The notes under the pieces were generated by a model. It was not told the DNA's origin. It was given only the letters and a program-made list of their open reading frames with translations, and made no database searches. A DNA stretch of 33,482 nucleotides from a virus: positions 1 through 33,482 of IMG/VR virus record IMGVR_UViG_3300013102_000053. The stretch is one strand, 5' to 3'. Made by a program: the position numbers and the translations under genes. Within the stretch, counting starts at the first letter, position 1, and every line of letters starts with the position of its first letter. Positions 29,378 to 33,482 of this stretch are shown here, piece by piece.

Positions 29378-29791
29378 ATGATGAGCGGAATACAAACTCT
29401 GGCAACTCTAGTGCTCGGCGGCGCGTTCGACGCGACAGAGCTCGGCGAAAACGACATTCAGCCAGATTCGAAGCTGATCGAAGAGCTTCAGCAGCGGCTG
29501 GTCACCGGCACCGATGACGTTTACGTAGAGCTCATTGACCGCGCAGAGCTGGACCGGGTCACCGCCGAGCGTGACGCCCTGCAGGAACGACTGAACGCAG
29601 CGGATCAGCGGATTGATGAGATGGCCGCCGCTGCTGAGCCATTCGCAATGGTCGCCGACCTTTATGCCGGCGAAGAGGATGACTCATTTGAACCTGCGCG
29701 GGACGCAGGCATGCACGAGGCCCTGCGTTTGACCCTCGGCCAATTCCGCGCGCTGAACGATCTCTGCACCAAGCCTCTGTTCAAGTCGTAA
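29378..29791 (+). CDS. Hypothetical protein with coiled coil
   Basis: 137 residues from ATG 29378 (a second ATG directly follows and is better spaced from AAGGA). Coiled coil at about residues 48-85 (ELDRVTAERDALQERLNAADQRIDEMAA), and a C-terminal part DAGMHEALRLTLGQFRALNDL. Typical of small phage early proteins; function unknown. Confidence 0.75.
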   Translation: MMSGIQTLATLVLGGAFDATELGENDIQPDSKLIEELQQRLVTGTDDVYVELIDRAELDRVTAERDALQERLNAADQRIDEMAAAAEPFAMVADLYAGEEDDSFEPARDAGMHEALRLTLGQFRALNDLCTKPLFKS

Positions 29792-29838
29792 CTCCCTCCC
29801 CCTTCAAAGTCAGCCGCTATAGCGGCAAGGACGAAGTC

Positions 29839-30168
29839 ATGCCTGAAGAAATCAAATTGATCCAGCCAGCTCCGGTCGTTCGCGATGAGGACGGCATGTT
29901 CCAGCATCCCGACCTGCCCGACTTCGATGAAGGCGACGGAGACAAGTGCAAAGCCTGGATCACCGAGCAGGGCCTGCAAGTGAAAATGGTCGAGCTCGAA
30001 TACCACAGCGATCAAACAGTCTCTGACCGTTACTTCGACGCGGGCGATTCGGATTGCAGCTACTGGGATCCGGATAAACCTGAAGGCGAAGGCTGGTTCT
30101 GCCTTTCCATCCACGACACTGACAACGGCCCGGTCTGCTGGTGGGCTCGCCGCGAGGTGACGCCATGA
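29839..30168 (+). CDS. Hypothetical acidic early protein
   Basis: 109 residues from ATG 29839 with AAGGA seven bases upstream. Acidic, aromatic-rich (DLPDFDEGDGDKCKAW, WDPDKPEGEGWFCLSIHDT) ending in a conserved-looking CWWARREVTP. Not recognised. Stop overlaps the next micro-gene (ATGA). Confidence 0.8.
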   Translation: MPEEIKLIQPAPVVRDEDGMFQHPDLPDFDEGDGDKCKAWITEQGLQVKMVELEYHSDQTVSDRYFDAGDSDCSYWDPDKPEGEGWFCLSIHDTDNGPVCWWARREVTP

Positions 30169-30221
30169 TCTTCGCCCCGCTCTACATGGCCTACCTGATC
30201 TACAGGGGGCCGTGGCGATGA
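30165..30221 (+). CDS. 18-residue micro-peptide between two ATGA overlaps
   Basis: ATG 30165 with GAGG seven bases upstream; peptide MIFAPLYMAYLIYRGPWR. Its start overlaps the previous stop, and its stop overlaps the next start, both as ATGA. Hydrophobic first 13 residues, basic end. It could be a tiny membrane peptide or a coupling leader for the next gene. Confidence 0.45.
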   Translation: MIFAPLYMAYLIYRGPWR

Positions 30222-30553
30222 ATGAACAAACCAAGAGGGAGTTTTACTCCGCCGACCAAGCTGCCCAGCATGCCGCCGAGTGGTGCAAGCGCAATCCAGC
30301 ATGGCGCCGGATCTGTGATATCCCGGATACATCCGTGTTCGAAAAAACCTACGATGAGATTCCAAAACGCGAGCGCGCCTACTGGGACAAGAACGGCGGC
30401 GAAGAATGCTGGCGGGAATTCGGAACCGGAGGAACCAAGGTGCCAACTGGTTTCATCTCCGGCAAGGGTGAGTTTTTCGACCATGTGCTCAAGGTGCCGC
30501 CCCATCACAACCTGATGACGGTTTATCGCGTTGGCAGGCGCTGGAAGCCATGA
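30218..30553 (+). CDS. Hypothetical early protein
   Basis: 111 residues from ATG 30218 (MNEQTKREFYSADQAAQ); GTG at 30212 is an alternative. Helical N-terminal half with AAEWCKRNPAWRRICDIPDTS and a charged C-terminus. Not recognised. Coupled to the micro-peptide upstream and to the NinX-like gene downstream. Confidence 0.75.
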   Translation: MNEQTKREFYSADQAAQHAAEWCKRNPAWRRICDIPDTSVFEKTYDEIPKRERAYWDKNGGEECWREFGTGGTKVPTGFISGKGEFFDHVLKVPPHHNLMTVYRVGRRWKP

Positions 30554-30867
30554 GCCACATGGTCAGCGTCCGCACCGAGGAGCTGACCGGCCCGGCGCTG
30601 GACTGGGCAATCAACGCGATCGAGGGTGATCAGCAGCCCGGTATCGGTCAGCTGCAACTTTTCGCCCTGCCCGACGCCGAGCAACTGATCCAGAAGTACG
30701 GCGTCTGGGTCGATGTTGGCCACCGGCAACCATGGCTGGCCGACGCGACAAACGACCCGTTCAACCGCCAGCCCGGCGAAACCCGGACCATCGCCGTGTT
30801 CCGCGCCGTGATCTTCGCCAAGCACGGCGACACGGTGAAGGTCCCCGCCGAACTGATCCAGCAGTAA
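30550..30867 (+). CDS. DUF2591 / NinX-like phage protein
   Basis: 105 residues. VSVRTEELTGPALDWAINAIEG near the start, the ADATNDPFNRQPGETR middle and AVFRAVIFAKHGDTVKVPAEL end are the pattern of DUF2591, the family of small proteins seen in lambdoid nin-like regions. Function unknown. Confidence 0.85.
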   Translation: MSHMVSVRTEELTGPALDWAINAIEGDQQPGIGQLQLFALPDAEQLIQKYGVWVDVGHRQPWLADATNDPFNRQPGETRTIAVFRAVIFAKHGDTVKVPAELIQQ

Positions 30868-30918
30868 CCCCTCCCCCTACTCAACAGCCTGCCGGTGTAC
30901 GGCGGGCGAGGAATTCGT

Positions 30919-31302
30919 ATGTCTGAAATCAAGTGCGAACACGGCCACACAGTGCGAATGGGCACCGTCGAATGGCTCGACACGATGACGCTGGACCAGC
31001 TTCGCTTCGCCCGCAACACGGCCGCAGACAAGATCAAAGCGGCGGAAGAGCAGCCCAAGCGAATCGTTTGGCGCGTGTGCCGCGGCGCTATCTGCGTGGG
31101 CAACTATCGCGAGGAGGATCACGAAAAGGCCGCCGATCATTTCCTGCGCATCTTCAAAGAAACGTTCATGGAAGAAGCGGCCGAATACGTGGCCAAGCCT
31201 TACGGGACTGAGACCTTCCGCCGGCAACTGCCGAGCATCGAGGTCGAGCGCTGCACCCAGTTCGAATACGAGAACGAGTGGTTCCCCACCAAAACCGAAT
31301 AA
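30919..31302 (+). CDS. Hypothetical early protein
   Basis: 127 residues from ATG 30919 with GAGGA upstream. Cys/His at the N-terminus (IKCEHGHTVRMG) followed by a helix (WLDTMTLDQLRFARNTAADKIKAAEEQ), then a beta segment (KRIVWRVCRGAICVGNY). A zinc site is possible but incomplete. Not recognised; a similar small protein is common before phage excisionase/integrase genes. Confidence 0.75.
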   Translation: MSEIKCEHGHTVRMGTVEWLDTMTLDQLRFARNTAADKIKAAEEQPKRIVWRVCRGAICVGNYREEDHEKAADHFLRIFKETFMEEAAEYVAKPYGTETFRRQLPSIEVERCTQFEYENEWFPTKTE

Positions 31303-31339
31303 CCACCTTCTGCCGCCACGCGCGGCATGGAGCATCATC

Positions 31340-31573
31340 ATGGCAAAGGTCATTGCCCAAATTACGGCCAGGCTGCCGCGCCTCATGGAGGCAGGCGAAT
31401 ACAGGAAGCTGCGCTACGCCGGCGGTAAGCCGAGTCTGCAGCAGTTGAAAAAATGGATTGAGGAAGGCGAAGTTGTGGGAGAGGTGAAAGGCGGGATGTA
31501 TTTCGTGGATCTGCAGGCGGTTGTGCTGGGGTCGAATGATCCCCTACTCGCCAAGATGATGGAGGTGGGCTGA
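31340..31573 (+). CDS. Excisionase-like small DNA-binding protein
   Basis: 77 residues from ATG 31340 with GGAG seven bases upstream, sharing a base with the integrase start (TGATG). Winged-helix pattern LRYAGGKPSLQQLKKWIEEGEVVGEVKGGMYFVDLQAV resembles Xis/MerR-type DNA-binding proteins that bend attP or attR. Location directly before int supports excisionase. Confidence 0.75.
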   Translation: MAKVIAQITARLPRLMEAGEYRKLRYAGGKPSLQQLKKWIEEGEVVGEVKGGMYFVDLQAVVLGSNDPLLAKMMEVG

Positions 31574-32712
31574 TGGCTCCGCCGCGCGCCAGGACAATCA
31601 AGAACCGGGATCTGCCGGCCAACCTTTACCCGAACGGGAAATATTGGCAGTACAAGAACCCGATCACCGGTAAGAAGACCAGTATCAACAAGCCGATGGC
31701 GGAGGCCATCAAGCTGGCCAACGCCGCCAACGCGAAGTTGCTGCCCCTGCTGGCCGACGACGGCGCGCTGCTGGCAATGCTCACCGGCGAGGCCGCGCCG
31801 AAGTTCAGCGGGTGCCTCGATCGTTTCGAGAAGGAATGGCTGGGCACCCGGAACTATGCCGAGCGGACGTTGAAGGAAATCAAATTCAAGTTGGCTCGAT
31901 ACCGGGATGACCTGGGCGATTTGATGATGGGGCAGCTCGACGTGCTGACCGTTGCCGAATACCTCGACGGATTCGAGAACAACGCCTACACCAAGCACCG
32001 CGGCCTGCTCGTTCAGATATTCGCTTTCGCCGTGGCCAAAGGCTTGTGCGAACGCAACTCGGCCGAGCTCACGCTGGTGAAGAAGGAAGCCGAGAAGAAG
32101 CGTCAGCGCCACACGGTTGAAGGGTTGAACACGATTTTGAATTACGTGGGGACGCCGATCTGGTTGAAGCGCGCGATCCGGCTGGGTTTGCTGAGTCTTC
32201 AGCGGCGGGAAGATATCGTGATGTGGCCAAAGTCGGCCGTTGACCTCGAGCAGAACACCATCAAGGTGTCGCCCGGGAAGACGCAGAACTACGGGAAGCC
32301 GGTGCACTTGGAGATTGCCATGGGCCCGGCGCTGCGCGAGGTAGTCGCGGAGTGCATGCGGTCACCCGTCGTGTGCCCTTACCTGATCCACTACTCACCG
32401 AAGGCCCGGAAACGGTCGCAGCTCGACGCCAAGCTTCACTGGAACGCCGTGACACCCGATTACCTGACTAAGTCATTCGCCCAGGCCCGGGATGACTCCG
32501 AGGCATACAAGGACATGCCGGCCGGCGAGCGCCCCACCTTTCACGAAATCCGGGCACTAGGTGCGTGGCTGTACGAGCAGCAGGGCTTCCCTCAGGAATA
32601 CATCCAAGGGCTGATGGGGCACGCGGACGTCAAAATGACTGAGCACTACCAATCTGGCCATGGTGATGAAGCAATTGTTTATTTGAAAGTAAAGGCCGAC
32701 CTTAATGCTTAG
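31573..32712 (+). CDS. int: Integrase (tyrosine recombinase)
   Basis: 379 residues from ATG 31573. N-terminal arm-binding domain (LPANLYPNGKYWQYKNPITG), SAM-like core-binding domain (about 75-165), catalytic domain with Arg211/212 in SLQRREDIVMW, His324 and Arg327 in TFHEIRALG, His350 in LMGHADVKMTEHY and Tyr359. It lies at the attachment end, pointing to tRNA-Val 714 bases downstream, with an excisionase-like gene before it. This is the phage integrase proper. Confidence 0.95.
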   Translation: MAPPRARTIKNRDLPANLYPNGKYWQYKNPITGKKTSINKPMAEAIKLANAANAKLLPLLADDGALLAMLTGEAAPKFSGCLDRFEKEWLGTRNYAERTLKEIKFKLARYRDDLGDLMMGQLDVLTVAEYLDGFENNAYTKHRGLLVQIFAFAVAKGLCERNSAELTLVKKEAEKKRQRHTVEGLNTILNYVGTPIWLKRAIRLGLLSLQRREDIVMWPKSAVDLEQNTIKVSPGKTQNYGKPVHLEIAMGPALREVVAECMRSPVVCPYLIHYSPKARKRSQLDAKLHWNAVTPDYLTKSFAQARDDSEAYKDMPAGERPTFHEIRALGAWLYEQQGFPQEYIQGLMGHADVKMTEHYQSGHGDEAIVYLKVKADLNA

Positions 32713-33291
32713 TCATTTTACGAAATACAGCTCAGCTTCAAGTAGAAAGCTCGAATAAAAGTTGTGAGCCAACCTAGCAACCCCGCAAACATCACTAGCG
32801 TCAATTGGCTTGCCTAGATGCATGAGCGGGGTGGGGTACATCCTCCCTCTGTTTAGAACAGGGAGTAGCTTCGTTTTTTCAGGGATGAAGTCTATTTTGA
32901 TTGCTTGAGGTGATCGAATTTGAATGTTGCCGAAGGCATCTGAAGTCAGGCTCTCTATATAAAGCGAGTTTCCGTGCGCAGGATTTATGCCAATTCCCCC
33001 GCCATCACGCCCAACGATCTCCTCAACTGAGTGCTCCTCCGCACCCCGCGCATTGATCAAATATGCCAATAGCTCATCGCTTGAGCGCAACCTCTTGTAC
33101 TTCCCCCACCAAGCATCCCACTTTGGGCTTTTCTTAAAGTGCGCTTGAGCCTTGTTGAAGGATCGTTCAATGCGAAACAAATAAGCCTTCCATGCCTCCT
33201 CGAAGTCATCAAGGCTTTTGGCATGCTCCATTTCCTCAATCGACTTGAGAGCCTTATTGAGTTCGACTCTTGGCGCTGGGGAGTTTTGCAT
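32713..33291 (-). CDS. Unknown protein at the attachment end, low GC
   Basis: 192 residues from ATG 33291; a TTG frame extension to 33360 crosses the 11-bp repeats and has no ribosome binding site, so the shorter form is preferred. The gene runs opposite to int and ends exactly at its stop, with no gap. The N-terminal part is helical (RVELNKALKSIEEMEHAKSLDDFEEAWKAYL), the C-terminal part beta-rich (IEIVGRDGGGIGINPAHGNSLYIE-like strands). GC is visibly lower than in neighbours. Not recognised. Position is that of lysogenic-conversion or defence genes. Confidence 0.8.
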   Translation of the reverse strand: MQNSPAPRVELNKALKSIEEMEHAKSLDDFEEAWKAYLFRIERSFNKAQAHFKKSPKWDAWWGKYKRLRSSDELLAYLINARGAEEHSVEEIVGRDGGGIGINPAHGNSLYIESLTSDAFGNIQIRSPQAIKIDFIPEKTKLLPVLNRGRMYPTPLMHLGKPIDASDVCGVARLAHNFYSSFLLEAELYFVK

Positions 33292-33322
33292 CGTGCGATT
33301 CCATCCTTTGATGACTCGAGCT

Positions 33323-33355
33323 GTTTGCCCAAAGTATTCCCAAAGTTTGCCCAAA
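33323..33355. repeat. Three 11-bp tandem repeats, candidate integrase arm sites
   Basis: GTTTGCCCAAA, GTATTCCCAAA and GTTTGCCCAAA follow each other without gap (33323, 33334, 33345), about 71 bases from the tRNA 3' end. Lambda integrase arm sites P'1-P'3 are likewise tandem with about one helical turn period. First and third are identical; the middle differs at three positions. Confidence 0.6.
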
Positions 33356-33366
33356 CTCAAGACAAC

Positions 33367-33396
33367 AAAAAAGGGCCCACCTTTCGGTGAGCCCTT
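33367..33396 (-). terminator. Terminator downstream of tRNA-Val
   Basis: On the minus strand AAGGGCTCACC and GGTGGGCCCTT form an 11-position stem with one mismatch and loop GAAA, followed by six T. It lies 30 bases past the tRNA 3' end. Because it is on the prophage side of the attachment site it may be phage-supplied. Confidence 0.85.
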
Positions 33397-33425
33397 CTAG
33401 ACCGCCCAGCAGAGCGGATTTTGTT

Positions 33426-33482
33426 TGGTAGGCGCGATTGGACTCGAACCAACGACCCCCACCATGTCAAGGTGGTGCTCTA
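33426..33482 (-). tRNA. tRNA-Val(GAC), 3' 57 nt (5' end outside window)
   Basis: On the minus strand the 3' end reads ...CGCGCCTACCA, with T-arm GTTGG-TTCGAGT-CCAAT and anticodon arm CCACC-TTGACAT-GGTGG, anticodon GAC. The CCA is encoded. Prophage integration near tRNA 3' ends is common, and int lies just beside it, so this is the likely attachment gene. The intact 3' part means the phage end restores the tRNA. Confidence 0.92.

Noticed and set aside
33291-33360. TTG-start extension of the attachment-end gene
   Set aside because: No ribosome binding site; the extension is made of the 11-bp tandem repeats and abuts the tRNA terminator.
1-33482. CRISPR array, insertion sequence or rRNA
   Set aside because: No regularly spaced identical repeats with unique spacers, no transposase-like gene with terminal inverted repeats, and no rRNA segment were seen.

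Overview
The window is most of a lambda-type temperate phage integrated in a Gammaproteobacterium, very probably a Pseudomonas. The evidence is the high GC content, the partial tRNA-Val(GAC) at the right edge, and a siphovirus late operon with HK97-type head genes and lambda-type tail genes. The left end of the prophage (host-specificity protein, fibres, probably the endolysin and the second attachment site) lies beyond base 1. The right end is close to base 33426.

Layout. Bases 1-16458 (minus strand) are the late operon. Read in transcription order from 16458 down it holds holin-like genes and small lysis-region genes, an HNH endonuclease, terminase small and large subunits, portal, prohead protease, major capsid, connectors, tail tube, a G/GT tail-assembly chaperone pair with a programmed -1 frameshift, tape measure, and lambda M-, L-, K- and I-like tail-tip proteins. 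Between K and I sits a two-unit moron block: a DUF4258/HTH toxin-antitoxin-like pair with its own promoter and palindromic operators, then a lipoprotein gene. Each unit ends in its own terminator.

Bases 16597-22313 (minus strand) are the rightward early operon: Cro-like protein, Rha, an O-like initiator with an iteron origin inside it, a P-like loader, a YbcO-like nuclease, RusA, a second tyrosine recombinase, small genes and a Q-like antiterminator. Directly after Q comes a promoter followed by two terminators, which is the pR'-tR' arrangement expected of a Q-controlled late switch.

Bases 22329-23225 are the immunity region: a 238-residue LexA/CI-type repressor on the plus strand, with four related operators (consensus ATAAAGG-N4-CCTTTAT), two on each side of it. 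Bases 23197-32712 (plus strand) are the leftward-type early operon. It holds a 41-residue basic peptide, a LuxR-type HTH protein, a highly structured intergenic region, many small unknown genes, a C5-cytosine methyltransferase with eight internal repeats flanked by two small antisense genes, an excisionase-like gene and the integrase. A low-GC minus-strand gene of unknown function lies between the integrase and the attachment end. There, three 11-bp tandem repeats and a terminator precede the tRNA.

Functional reading: repressor and Cro-like protein compete at the operators. On induction the O/P-like pair replicates from the iteron origin, and Q lets late transcription pass the tR' terminators and the later intra-operon terminators. 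Integrase and the excisionase-like protein move the genome in and out of tRNA-Val. The least explained parts are the second recombinase, the structured leader at 24098-24302, the methyltransferase repeats, the moron block and the attachment-end gene.
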